Shown here piece after piece: positions 55,763-64,000 of a stretch of 64,000 nt of DNA. The notes beneath the pieces are model-generated. The model was not told the DNA's origin. It saw only the letters and a program-made list of their open reading frames with translations, and ran no database searches. The stretch spans positions 1 to 64,000 of the forward strand of contig LVKA01000027.1 in NCBI GenBank assembly GCA_001709035.1, written 5' to 3'. This stretch comes from Candidatus Thiodiazotropha endoloripes. GTDB lineage: Bacteria; Pseudomonadota; Gammaproteobacteria; Chromatiales; Chromatiaceae. The number at the start of each line of letters is the position of its first letter. Within the stretch, counting starts at the first letter, position 1. The position numbers and the translations under genes are program-made.

Positions 55763-56926
55763 ATGAATGGCAATATGGAAAGTTCTGGTAATACCTTTGG
55801 ACAGTACAAAGTAGCAATAGTACACGATTGGTTGACTGTATTTGGTGGAGCGGAAAGAGTATTAGAGCAATTATTGAAATTATTTAAACAAGCGGATATA
55901 TACACGATTGTAGATTATTTAGATGACAAAGATCGGTCATTTTTAAACAATAACAATATTACTACATCGTTTGTACAAAAATTACCCTTTTCAAAAAAAC
56001 ATTACCGCTCGTATTTGCCTTTGATGCCATTGGCGATTGAGCAGTTCGACTTAAGTCAATATGACCTGGTCATTTCCAGTAGTTATGCTGTAGCAAAGGG
56101 TGTGCTCACTGGGCCAAACCAATTACACATTAGTTATGTGCATTCACCTATTAGGTATGCATGGGATCTTCAACACGAATATCTACACACAAGTGGTTTC
56201 GATAAAGGATTAAAATCAATCCTAGTAAGATGGTTTTTGCATAAAATAAGAATATGGGATCATAGAACATCGAGTGGTGTAGATGAATGGATTGCAAATT
56301 CAACATTTATCAAAAAAAGAATCAGAAAGGTTTATCGATGCAAATCGAAAGTTATTCATCCACCAGTAAATACAAATCGTTTTAAACCAACGGAAGTAAA
56401 AAAAGAACACTATTTTACCGTTTCAAGAATGGTGCCATATAAACGCATCGACTTAATAGTAAACGCGTTTAAAAAAATGCCAGATAAAGAACTTATTGTA
56501 ATAGGTGATGGTCCAGAATTTGGAAAAATAAATAAGAACCTTACACCTAATATAAAATTACTTGGGTTTCAAAGTTCATCTATTGTTGAAGAGTATATGA
56601 GTACTGCGAAAGCATTTATATTTGCTGCACAAGAGGATTTTGGAATCGTGCCTGTTGAAGCTCAGGCATGTGGTATTCCAGTAATAGCCTATGGAAAAGG
56701 AGGCGTTTTAGATTCAGTCGAGGAAGGAAAAACAGGCATGTTTTTCTCCCAGCAAACAGAAGACTCCTTAATACAATCAATACAAATGTTTGAATTAAAC
56801 TATAAAAACTTTGACAGTAATTATATTAGAAAGCACGCAGATAAATTTTCTGAAGAAAGGTTTAGAAATGAAATGAGTGAAACTGTTCAGAGAGCAATAG
56901 ATTGCTACTTTGATAATAAACAATAG
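55763..56926 (+). CDS. glycosyltransferase family 4 (WbaZ-like)
   Basis: The 387-residue GT-B enzyme opens VAIVHDWLTVFGGAERVLEQ, then LPLMPLAIEQFDLSQYDLVI, SYVHSPIRYAWDL and VDEWIANSTFIKKRI. The C-terminal part has YFTVSRMVPYKRIDLIV and the EX7E motif EDFGIVPVE near 290. The pattern matches WbaZ-like mannosyltransferases, but the sugar is not certain. Start could also be the in-frame ATG four codons later. Confidence 0.9.
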   Translation: MNGNMESSGNTFGQYKVAIVHDWLTVFGGAERVLEQLLKLFKQADIYTIVDYLDDKDRSFLNNNNITTSFVQKLPFSKKHYRSYLPLMPLAIEQFDLSQYDLVISSSYAVAKGVLTGPNQLHISYVHSPIRYAWDLQHEYLHTSGFDKGLKSILVRWFLHKIRIWDHRTSSGVDEWIANSTFIKKRIRKVYRCKSKVIHPPVNTNRFKPTEVKKEHYFTVSRMVPYKRIDLIVNAFKKMPDKELIVIGDGPEFGKINKNLTPNIKLLGFQSSSIVEEYMSTAKAFIFAAQEDFGIVPVEAQACGIPVIAYGKGGVLDSVEEGKTGMFFSQQTEDSLIQSIQMFELNYKNFDSNYIRKHADKFSEERFRNEMSETVQRAIDCYFDNKQ

Positions 56927-57434
56927 AAGTATCTAACATCTTTAGTTTAAAGTAGGGTAGGCAATTAACCAAAACAAAGTTACATGTTTAATTAATGTAA
57001 GGTCCTCCTTGATTAAACTTGTTGATACGAGAAAAACACTCACAAAAAAACATCTATCAGAATATTTAAATGAATAATTCACTATGAATTGGTCAAAGAT
57101 TGTTACCTGATAAATGGAATAGTTAGGTGTTATACTTTGGTTATTTTAATGTAATTTATCGACTAGAAAATATACAGGCATAAAGCGAATGATTGTTACA
57201 AGAATAAAGTGCTACATCCTTGTGATTCATAAGCAATAATTTAACAAGATTCAACACTAGAAGTCACAAAACATGCATATTTGACCATCTGTTCAACAAT
57301 CACATAATTATATTACGTGCAGTGTGATAAAGTTCTCTAAGTTATTACTCTTAACAAGTAAAATATAAACGATGTCTAAAATATAGATAATCAATTAAAA
57401 GGAAGAGCGGTTAAAGAAAAGGAATATTACTGTT
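56927..57434. other. AT-rich spacer before the exosortase gene
   Basis: About 510 bp with no supported gene, repeat or terminator. The exosortase promoter must lie here. A GGAAGAG and AAAGGAAT purine-rich stretch lies just upstream of the start. Confidence 0.45.
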
Positions 57435-58991
57435 ATGGCCTGGCGGTATTCATTATTAACAATAGTTCTTATATTCACAACATCAATCATTGTATTATAC
57501 GGATTTTGGGATGGTATTACAGATATGGTCCATTTATGGGCTAGGAAGGAAGAATATGGGTATGCCTATTTCATTCCATTCATAACAGCTTATTTAATAT
57601 GGCAAAGAAGCAATACACTTACGCTAATTGAGTTTAACTCATCCTGGATTGGTGTGGCGATTATTGTTTCCGGTGGCCTGTTATTTTTTGTCGGAACAAT
57701 TGCAACAACTTTTACACTTGTCCAATACGCACTAATATTAACAATAATTGGGTTTGTATACGCATATCTAGGCACGCAAGCAATAAAAACAATACTTGGG
57801 CCATTACTGCTGCTTTTCTTTATTATTCCTTTACCTCCATTTATTTACAATTCCCTTTCAGGTGAATTACAACTTATATCATCAAAATTAGGTGTATACG
57901 TAATTCGTATGTTTGGTATTAGTGTTTATTTAGAAGGTAATGTCATTGATTTAGGTAATTATAAACTTCAGGTAGTGGAGGCTTGTAATGGATTACGTTA
58001 TCTCTTTCCTCTAGCTACCCTTGCTTTTCTTGCAGCTTATCTCTACCGGGTCGAACTGTGGAAAAGGGTAGTAGTTTTTCTATCCAGTATACCAATAACA
58101 GTATTGATGAATAGCTTCCGTATTGGTGTTATCGGTATACTTGTTGATAACTGGGGACAAGAGCACGCAGATGGATTTTTGCACTATTTTGAAGGTTGGG
58201 TCGTTTTTATGTCATGTCTTTTAATTCTGCTGATAGAGATGACATTGCTAGCCAAGATTGGTTCGCCGAATAGAAAACTGAAGGATGTTTTTGGGTTGGA
58301 AATGCCAAAACCTTTACCAGAAGGAATTACTTATCATATCAGACCAATATCCTCCGTCCACTATGCGATTCTTATTACCGTTTCAATGATCGCTACCAGC
58401 TCACTGTATGTAAAAAATCAACAACAGATCCTACCTGATCGAGAGAATTTCAGCTCTTTTCCCTCACAAATAGGAAATTGGCAAGGTGATGAAGACTTGT
58501 TGGAAGAAAAGTATCTAAAGTCTCTGAAATTAGATGATTATATTATTGGTGATTATACCAATCAGCTGGGTTCTCTTGTTAATTTTTACATCGCTTACTA
58601 CGCATCGCAACAGGCAGGATCAGCTGCTCACAGTCCTCGCTCGTGCATTCCTGGTGGCGGATGGAAGATTGATGCTGTGACAGAGGTCTCTATTACCGGC
58701 CTGGATATTAACCATACACCGTTGACAGTAAATCGATTGGTTATCATGAAAGGGGACGTGAAACAATTGGTCTATTACTGGTTTCAACAACGTGGCCGTG
58801 TGATTACAAATGAATGGCTAGTAAAATGGTACCTTTTTCTAGATGGCTTCACAATGCATCGTACTGATGGAGCACTTGTTAGGCTGACGACTACGATTAG
58901 AGATGGAGAGGATTGGATAGATGGTGATAAACGTTTGGTTGAGTTTGCAGGGAAGGTAGCACCAATTCTTGTGGACTATATTCCCAACTAA
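57435..58991 (+). CDS. exosortase fused to an EpsI domain (XrtD-like)
   Basis: The 518-residue protein has about eight membrane helices with the exosortase triad: Cys184 in VVEACNGLRYLFPL, Arg228 in LMNSFRIGVIGIL and His250 in LHYFEGWVVF. From about 310 a periplasmic EpsI domain follows (FPSQIGNWQGDEDLLEE, YYASQQAGSAAHSPRSCIPGG, VYYWFQQRGR). Exosortases cleave and sort proteins with PEP-CTERM-like tails. The fused architecture recalls XrtD, the VPLPA-CTERM type; that subtype is inference. No substrate tail is seen in the window. Confidence 0.9.
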   Translation: MAWRYSLLTIVLIFTTSIIVLYGFWDGITDMVHLWARKEEYGYAYFIPFITAYLIWQRSNTLTLIEFNSSWIGVAIIVSGGLLFFVGTIATTFTLVQYALILTIIGFVYAYLGTQAIKTILGPLLLLFFIIPLPPFIYNSLSGELQLISSKLGVYVIRMFGISVYLEGNVIDLGNYKLQVVEACNGLRYLFPLATLAFLAAYLYRVELWKRVVVFLSSIPITVLMNSFRIGVIGILVDNWGQEHADGFLHYFEGWVVFMSCLLILLIEMTLLAKIGSPNRKLKDVFGLEMPKPLPEGITYHIRPISSVHYAILITVSMIATSSLYVKNQQQILPDRENFSSFPSQIGNWQGDEDLLEEKYLKSLKLDDYIIGDYTNQLGSLVNFYIAYYASQQAGSAAHSPRSCIPGGGWKIDAVTEVSITGLDINHTPLTVNRLVIMKGDVKQLVYYWFQQRGRVITNEWLVKWYLFLDGFTMHRTDGALVRLTTTIRDGEDWIDGDKRLVEFAGKVAPILVDYIPN

Positions 58992-59182
58992 CTCGCAATA
59001 CTTAACTTTATATAGAGTTCAATCTAAATCACAATATCAGTTTTCTTTTCTCATAATATTTAAGTATTTAAGAATGGAATCAAAGTATAATTTTAAAGAG
59101 TGAATGCATATTTTGATTATTTTTTATAAATCAACGATAGACCGAATGAATTATTAAGGAAAGCTCGTTGTAGGAATTGTCT

Positions 59183-61588
59183 ATGAAGGCGGCCATGGAA
59201 TTTGTAAAATCAAAAAATATTTTGTTCAGTTTTCTTATATTTTCATTCCTTATGCTAGGTACTGCCTGTACAAGTAAGGAAAATAGAAAACAACACTATT
59301 TTGATCGGGGCATCGAACTGTACAATCAAGGTAACTATACAAAAGCAAGACTAGAATTCAAGAATGTCTTACAGATAGATCCTCAGGATGCTGATGCATA
59401 CTACATGTTCGGCTTAATTGAAGAAAAAGAGGAAAACTGGCGCAAAGCTTTTTCGCTGTTTTTCAGGGCAGTTGAACTCAAACCTGAACATCAGAATGCC
59501 CAGGTTCACCTCGGTACAATCTATGTATTAGCCGGGGATACAGAAAAAGCATTAGAAGCTGCAGAAACCGTTCTCAAGACAACTCCGGACCACTCTGAGG
59601 CACTCGTACTTAGAGGCTTCGCACTGGCGAAATCCGGTGAAAATGAGGCGGCTATCGAAGACGTATTAAATGCTTTTTCATCAGATCCCGGTAATGTGGA
59701 AGCAGCATCGCTACTTTCAGCTCTCTACGCAGATAGAGGTGAATTGGATAGGGCTATTCAAATTGCTAGAGATTCATTAACGCAACATAAGGAAAGAGTT
59801 GCCTCCTATCTGCTTCTGGCCAGGCTTTATGCCAAGGCAAATGAAGAAAAGTCTGTTATTCAAGTGCTTACCGACTTAATACAGTCTAATCCAAATGAAC
59901 TGCAACACCGGCTTCATCTTGTAAGTTACTACGAAGAAAAAGGTGATAAAGAGCTGGCGGAAGCTGTGCTACGACAGGCAGTAAATGATCTGCCTCGCAG
60001 TGCAGACGCAAAACTGGCTTTGGTCAGTTACTTAAAGAGTAACAAGGATATCATCGGCGCTGAGTCTCTATTGAGCACGTATGTTGTACAGAATCGGGAC
60101 AATCATACCTTTAAGCTCGAACTGGCTAAACATCACATCAGTCTCAACCGAAAGGCTGAAGCAATACAAATGCTTTCAGATGTGATCAATCAGGCCGATT
60201 TATCAACGGATGGTCTGATTGCTCGAACACTCAAAGCCAGTATTCTAGTCAAAGAGGGTTCAGTTCAACAAGCCAGTCAATTGATAGAAGAGGTATTGGA
60301 AGCTGATCCCAAGTACAAGGATGCACTCTTGGTCCGAGCCGGCATAGCACTCGTTAGTGAAGATCCAGATCGAGGTATTGCAGACCTTAGAACCCTACTG
60401 AGGGAGGATCCTGGTCATGTCAAAGCTCATCGCCTGAAAGCAAGATCTCATTTAAAAAAGGGTGAAGTTGAGCTGGCCCGTCAAAGTCTTGAAGATGCAG
60501 TGAAAGCCCAGCCTCAGGAAACCACAACCAATTTTGAGCTGGTACAGCTCTTGATTCAAACCGGTGAACTCGATGATGCAGAAGTTGTGCTGCAAAAAAT
60601 GCTGAAATTTGCTCCCAAAGAGATTTCAGTGCTTCGAGGACTTGGAATTGTCTATCTCAAACAAAAGAAATGGGGTGAATTACTAAAAATAGCTAAGACC
60701 CTCCAATCTGAATATGAAGCTGAGCCAATAGGTTATTACTATCAGGGCTTGGTTGACCAGAATAATGACAGATTGGAACAGAGCGTCATATCTCTGACCC
60801 GATCACTAGAACTCAAACCAGGGGCGATTGATGTACTGGTAGCCCTGGCGAAAAGCTATTTTGGATTGAAACTGGCAGATGAAGCCCTGAAACAGGTCAA
60901 CCAGGCTGTTACTACGGATCCTAATCACTATCTGGCTTACAATCTGTTGGGGGAGATACACCTTTCCCAGAAGCGCTTGAAGGAAGCAGATAAAGCATTT
61001 GAGCGCAGCCTGAGCATCAATGAGAAGTGGCCGGTTCCCTATCGGAACCTGGTCAAAGTCAAGCTGATGGAGGGTAAACAGGCTGATGCAGTTGCTATGT
61101 TGCGTAGAGGTTATCAGAATTCTCTGGATCCTGCTCTGGGCATTGAATTGGCAAATACTCAGGATAAACTGGGGCAGGTTGATGAATCGATACAGATTTA
61201 CCAGCAGATTCTCGACAAAAATCCGGATAATGTGCTGGCAGCCAATAACCTAGCGATGATTCTACTGAGAGGAAAACCTGATCAGACTAAACAGGATCAG
61301 GCGCTGAAGTTGGTGGAAGGTTTTTCAACCTCTGAAAATCCCATTGTGCTTGATACTCTAGGGTGGACCCATTACAAGCGGGGAGAGACGGATAAAGCCA
61401 TATCGGTACTCAGGCGGGCTCTTAGGAAGAACTCAAATATCCCGGAAATCGACTATCATCTCGCTCTGGCCTACAAACAGATTGGTAACATGGATGCTGC
61501 AAAGACACACCTGGATGCGGCATTGTCATCGGGAAAGCCATTTGAGGGTATTAGCGAGGCAAAATCCCTTCAAGCTCGGCTCCAATAG
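59183..61588 (+). CDS. TPR-repeat lipoprotein of PEP-CTERM systems (PrsT-like)
   Basis: I use ATG 59183, with AGGA upstream; a TTG at 59177 and an ATG at 59195 are in frame. The 801-residue protein has an N-terminal signal with a lipobox-like MLGTAC, then about 20 TPR-type repeats to the end (GNYTKARLEFKNVLQIDPQD, IYQQILDKNPDNVLAANNLA and others). Length and composition match the PEP-CTERM TPR lipoprotein PrsT. It may scaffold polymer export. It follows the exosortase on the same strand by 191 bp. Confidence 0.88.
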   Translation: MKAAMEFVKSKNILFSFLIFSFLMLGTACTSKENRKQHYFDRGIELYNQGNYTKARLEFKNVLQIDPQDADAYYMFGLIEEKEENWRKAFSLFFRAVELKPEHQNAQVHLGTIYVLAGDTEKALEAAETVLKTTPDHSEALVLRGFALAKSGENEAAIEDVLNAFSSDPGNVEAASLLSALYADRGELDRAIQIARDSLTQHKERVASYLLLARLYAKANEEKSVIQVLTDLIQSNPNELQHRLHLVSYYEEKGDKELAEAVLRQAVNDLPRSADAKLALVSYLKSNKDIIGAESLLSTYVVQNRDNHTFKLELAKHHISLNRKAEAIQMLSDVINQADLSTDGLIARTLKASILVKEGSVQQASQLIEEVLEADPKYKDALLVRAGIALVSEDPDRGIADLRTLLREDPGHVKAHRLKARSHLKKGEVELARQSLEDAVKAQPQETTTNFELVQLLIQTGELDDAEVVLQKMLKFAPKEISVLRGLGIVYLKQKKWGELLKIAKTLQSEYEAEPIGYYYQGLVDQNNDRLEQSVISLTRSLELKPGAIDVLVALAKSYFGLKLADEALKQVNQAVTTDPNHYLAYNLLGEIHLSQKRLKEADKAFERSLSINEKWPVPYRNLVKVKLMEGKQADAVAMLRRGYQNSLDPALGIELANTQDKLGQVDESIQIYQQILDKNPDNVLAANNLAMILLRGKPDQTKQDQALKLVEGFSTSENPIVLDTLGWTHYKRGETDKAISVLRRALRKNSNIPEIDYHLALAYKQIGNMDAAKTHLDAALSSGKPFEGISEAKSLQARLQ

Positions 61589-61630
61589 TTCGATTTGAAA
61601 CCGGGTGCCACTAGGCTAAAAGACATCCCA

Positions 61631-61657
61631 ACAGGGTGCTATTTTACGGCACCCTGT
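61631..61657. terminator. strong hairpin after the TPR lipoprotein gene
   Basis: ACAGGGTGC (61631-61639) and GCACCCTGT (61649-61657) form a perfect 9-bp stem with a 9-base loop, 42 bp after the stop. No T-run, so termination may need Rho, or it may protect the mRNA end. Confidence 0.55.
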
Positions 61658-61902
61658 ACCAGTCCGCGAAGCCTGTTACTCGTGTAGTTCACAAAACTGA
61701 TTAGAGGATTAGTCGGATCGGCCCGTCTCGACATTCTCGGGTCTTGCCACCAAATACTCCGACCTGCGTCAAGATTATTTGTGGGCTTTGGCATGCTCCT
61801 GAATCGTTGCTAACAGGCATGGTTCTCAAGCTCTGAACTCGCAATCTCAGGCCAAAAAGTTACAAATTCAATCACCACGTAGTTGATAGGGTCTCAACTC
61901 TG

Positions 61903-61908
61903 TATAAT
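61903..61908 (+). promoter_or_regulatory. probable -10 element upstream of rfbB
   Basis: TATAAT lies 61 bp upstream of the rfbB start. A TTGATA box is 14 bp upstream, shorter than the usual 17, so the -35 is uncertain. Confidence 0.45.
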
Positions 61909-61969
61909 GCTGCATTGCATTACCAACTGGTGATGTCGTAACATATTGAAATAAATGGCATTATAAATA

Positions 61970-63028
61970 ATGAAGACGATTCTCGTGACCGGTGGTGCCG
62001 GATTTATCGGTGGAAATTTTATCCACTTTCTACTTTCACAACAGGATTCCCTGAAGGTAATTAACCTGGATGCTCTCACCTACGCAGGCAATCTGGATAC
62101 CCTGAAATCGCTGGAAGATCACCCGAATCACCACTTCGTTCAAGGGAAAATTCAGGACCGGGAATTGGTATCTGGCCTATTTGAGCGCTACAAGCCGGAT
62201 GCTGTGGTCAATTTCGCCGCAGAGAGCCATGTAGATCGCTCCATTGATGGTCCGGCCGAGTTTATCGACACCAATATTGGCGGGAGCTTCAACCTGCTGG
62301 AGTGCGCCAGGGTGCACTGGCAGTCACTGCCTGAGACCGAGGCCGAATCATTCCGTTTTCTGCATGTCTCCACCGATGAGGTGTATGGCTCATTAGGGGC
62401 GGAGGGTCTGTTCACCGAGACCACTGCCTATGCTCCGAACTCTCCCTATTCGGCCTCAAAAGCGGCCTCGGACCACTTGGTGCGTGCCTGGCATCACACC
62501 TACGGGCTGCCGGTTTTGACCACAAACTGTTCAAATAACTACGGTCCCTACCAGTTTCCGGAAAAACTCATTCCGCTCTTTATTCAGAAGGCATTGAGGG
62601 GTGAACAGCTGCCGATCTATGGCGATGGCAGTAATGTACGGGATTGGCTCTATGTGGAGGACCACTGCCGGGCGATCTGGCAAGTGCTCAAGGCGGGTAC
62701 ACCGGGTGAGGTCTACAATGTGGGCGGGAATAATGAGATGTCCAACCTGGAGGTTGTGGAGACACTCTGCGCCTTGCTGGATGAGCTTGCACCGGATTCA
62801 GAGTTCAAACCCCACAATCAATTAAAAATCTTTGTTAATGATCGGCCTGGTCATGACCAACGCTACGCCATCGATGCGAGCAAACTTGAGCGGGAGCTGG
62901 GCTGGACACCATTGGAAACCTTTGAGACCGGGTTAAGGAAAACGGTCCAGTGGTATCTGGAGAACAACCTCTGGTGCCAGCGGGTGCTGGATGGGAGCTA
63001 TCGTGGCGAACGACTGGGGCAGGGCTGA
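61970..63028 (+). CDS. rfbB: dTDP-glucose 4,6-dehydratase
   Basis: The 352-residue extended SDR converts dTDP-glucose to dTDP-4-keto-6-deoxyglucose. It has the NAD loop [12 protein letters not shown] (residues 6-17), [12 protein letters not shown] with the catalytic Thr-Asp-Glu, [12 protein letters not shown] near 160 with Tyr and Lys, and [16 protein letters not shown]. It leads rfbB-rfbA-rfbC, the dTDP-L-rhamnose route, which suggests rhamnose in the polymer or LPS. The gene ends 2 bp before rfbA. Confidence 0.96.
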   Translation: MKTILVTGGAGFIGGNFIHFLLSQQDSLKVINLDALTYAGNLDTLKSLEDHPNHHFVQGKIQDRELVSGLFERYKPDAVVNFAAESHVDRSIDGPAEFIDTNIGGSFNLLECARVHWQSLPETEAESFRFLHVSTDEVYGSLGAEGLFTETTAYAPNSPYSASKAASDHLVRAWHHTYGLPVLTTNCSNNYGPYQFPEKLIPLFIQKALRGEQLPIYGDGSNVRDWLYVEDHCRAIWQVLKAGTPGEVYNVGGNNEMSNLEVVETLCALLDELAPDSEFKPHNQLKIFVNDRPGHDQRYAIDASKLERELGWTPLETFETGLRKTVQWYLENNLWCQRVLDGSYRGERLGQG

Positions 63029-63030
63029 GC

Positions 63031-63918
63031 ATGGCTAAGACAGTTAAAAAAGGCATTATTCTGGCGGGTGGCTCGGGAACCCGTCTGCATCCGCTGACCC
63101 TCACGATCTCCAAGCAGCTTCTGCCTGTCTACGACAAGCCGATGATCTACTATCCACTCTCCACCCTGATGCTGGCTGGGATCCGGGATATTCTTATTAT
63201 CACCACACCCCAGGATGCCCAGTTGTTCAAAGGGCTGCTGGGAGATGGCCATCAATGGGGAATAGAGATCACCTATGCTGTTCAGCCCGATCCGGGTGGC
63301 CTGGCGCAGGCCTTTATCATCGGTCAGGAGTTTATTGCGGGTGATCCCTGCTGCCTGATTCTGGGGGACAATATCTACTATGGCCATGGGCTCGTTGACT
63401 CACTCAAGCGAGCCGCCCAAACTTCCGATGGCGCGACGGTATTCGGATACTGGGTAACAGACCCGGAACGCTATGGCGTGGTGGATTTCGATGAGCAGGG
63501 GCAGGTGAATGATATTGAAGAAAAGCCCGTAAAACCAAAATCCAATTATGCGGTTACCGGCCTCTACTTTTATGATGAACAGGTTACTGATCTGGCGCTC
63601 TCGCTGAAGCCTTCGGCGAGGGGTGAGTTGGAGATTACCGATCTGAACAAACGCTATCTTGAGATGGGTAAACTGAGCCTGGAAAAGATGGGGCGTGGTA
63701 TTGCCTGGTTGGATACTGGTACCCACGAGAGCCTGATACAGGCAAGTAACTTCATTGAGACCATCGAGCTTCGCCAGGGGCTGAAGATCGCCTGCCCGGA
63801 AGAGATTGCGTTCTCTCAGAACTGGATCAGCCTGGAAGATCTGAAATCGATGGCGGCAGCACTGAGTAAGAACGGTTATGGGCAGTATCTGCTGGGGCTC
63901 TGTGAGCGGAGAATGTAG
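63031..63918 (+). CDS. rfbA: glucose-1-phosphate thymidylyltransferase
   Basis: The 295-residue enzyme makes dTDP-glucose. Signature [13 protein letters not shown] is at 11-23, followed by [27 protein letters not shown] with the metal Asp, and [20 protein letters not shown] use ATG 63031; an in-frame upstream extension from 62950 lies within rfbB. It is followed 2 bp later by rfbC. Confidence 0.96.
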   Translation: MAKTVKKGIILAGGSGTRLHPLTLTISKQLLPVYDKPMIYYPLSTLMLAGIRDILIITTPQDAQLFKGLLGDGHQWGIEITYAVQPDPGGLAQAFIIGQEFIAGDPCCLILGDNIYYGHGLVDSLKRAAQTSDGATVFGYWVTDPERYGVVDFDEQGQVNDIEEKPVKPKSNYAVTGLYFYDEQVTDLALSLKPSARGELEITDLNKRYLEMGKLSLEKMGRGIAWLDTGTHESLIQASNFIETIELRQGLKIACPEEIAFSQNWISLEDLKSMAAALSKNGYGQYLLGLCERRM

Positions 63919-63920
63919 CA

Positions 63921-64000
63921 ATGGAAGTGGTGGAGACGAAAATTCCAGGAGTTCTGCTGCTCAAACCCAAAGTGTTCGGCGACCAGCGCGGTTGGTTTAT
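63921..64000 (+). CDS. rfbC: dTDP-4-dehydrorhamnose 3,5-epimerase, 5' part only
   Basis: The window ends inside this gene. The visible 26 residues, with IPGVLLLKPKVFGDQRGWF, match the start of RfbC/RmlC. It lies 2 bp after rfbA. It would complete the rmlB-A-C order of dTDP-rhamnose genes. The rest is outside the window. Confidence 0.88.
   Translation, partial: MEVVETKIPGVLLLKPKVFGDQRGWF

Larger units (their letters stand above)
61589..61969. other. spacer with hairpin and rfbB promoter
   Basis: Besides the hairpin and a TATAAT box at 61903-61908, nothing was recognised. GC content returns to that of the flanking genome here. Confidence 0.5.

Overview
The window looks like a chromosomal segment of a gammaproteobacterium. 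The reading rests on a DUF3581 protein, HspQ, YceH, YbaK, SdhE, the dnaX-ybaB-recR order and an E. coli-length MaeB fusion enzyme. Two-component and HD-GYP signalling plus an exosortase-type polysaccharide locus would fit an environmental, possibly sulfur-oxidising or symbiotic lineage (Chromatiales/Sedimenticola-like), but that placement is inference. Flanks are of medium GC. From about 43 to 59 kb the DNA is visibly AT-rich, which marks an accessory block.

1-7.7 kb: the 3' part of a beta-helix protein gene, then small housekeeping genes (DUF3581, hspQ, DUF3465, pqiA-like, ybaK), a decayed calcium-loop fragment, a class I DAHP synthase and an unknown coiled-coil protein. 7.7-14.4 kb: a possible small RNA with terminator, a dispersed palindromic repeat, maeB, and the operon sdhC-sdhD-sdhA-sdhB-sdhE. 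14.4-17.6 kb, minus strand: a zinc-binding CZB protein, an MglA-like small GTPase, a receiver-like protein, a short coupled ORF and a membrane protein. 17.8-24.3 kb: dnaX-ybaB-recR-hinT-copA plus a small unknown gene, preceded by a structured leader.

24.3-38 kb: an anchored unknown protein, a hybrid-free histidine kinase with its HD-GYP response regulator, the lysine genes lysA and dapL with an ArsC/YffB-like gene, a lipase-maturation-factor-like membrane protein, yceH, an SDR oxidoreductase, an IS5-like MITE and an unknown 314-residue protein.

38.3-64 kb is a surface polysaccharide locus of the exosortase/PEP-CTERM type. It encodes an AAA ATPase fused to an OmpA-like domain, APS kinase, an initiating sugar-phosphate transferase, a chain-length protein, a tyrosine autokinase, two GT4 glycosyltransferases, a Wzx flippase, a TupA-like ATP-grasp protein, a sulfotransferase, a Wzy polymerase, a Tat-exported GH71-like hydrolase, an exosortase-EpsI fusion, a PrsT-like TPR lipoprotein, and rfbB, rfbA and the start of rfbC. 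Taken together they suggest a Wzx/Wzy-made, possibly sulfated polymer: CysC supplies PAPS and the sulfotransferase uses it. No Wza-type outer-membrane exporter and no PEP-CTERM substrate were seen in the window. No rRNA, tRNA or CRISPR array was found, and no intact insertion sequence.
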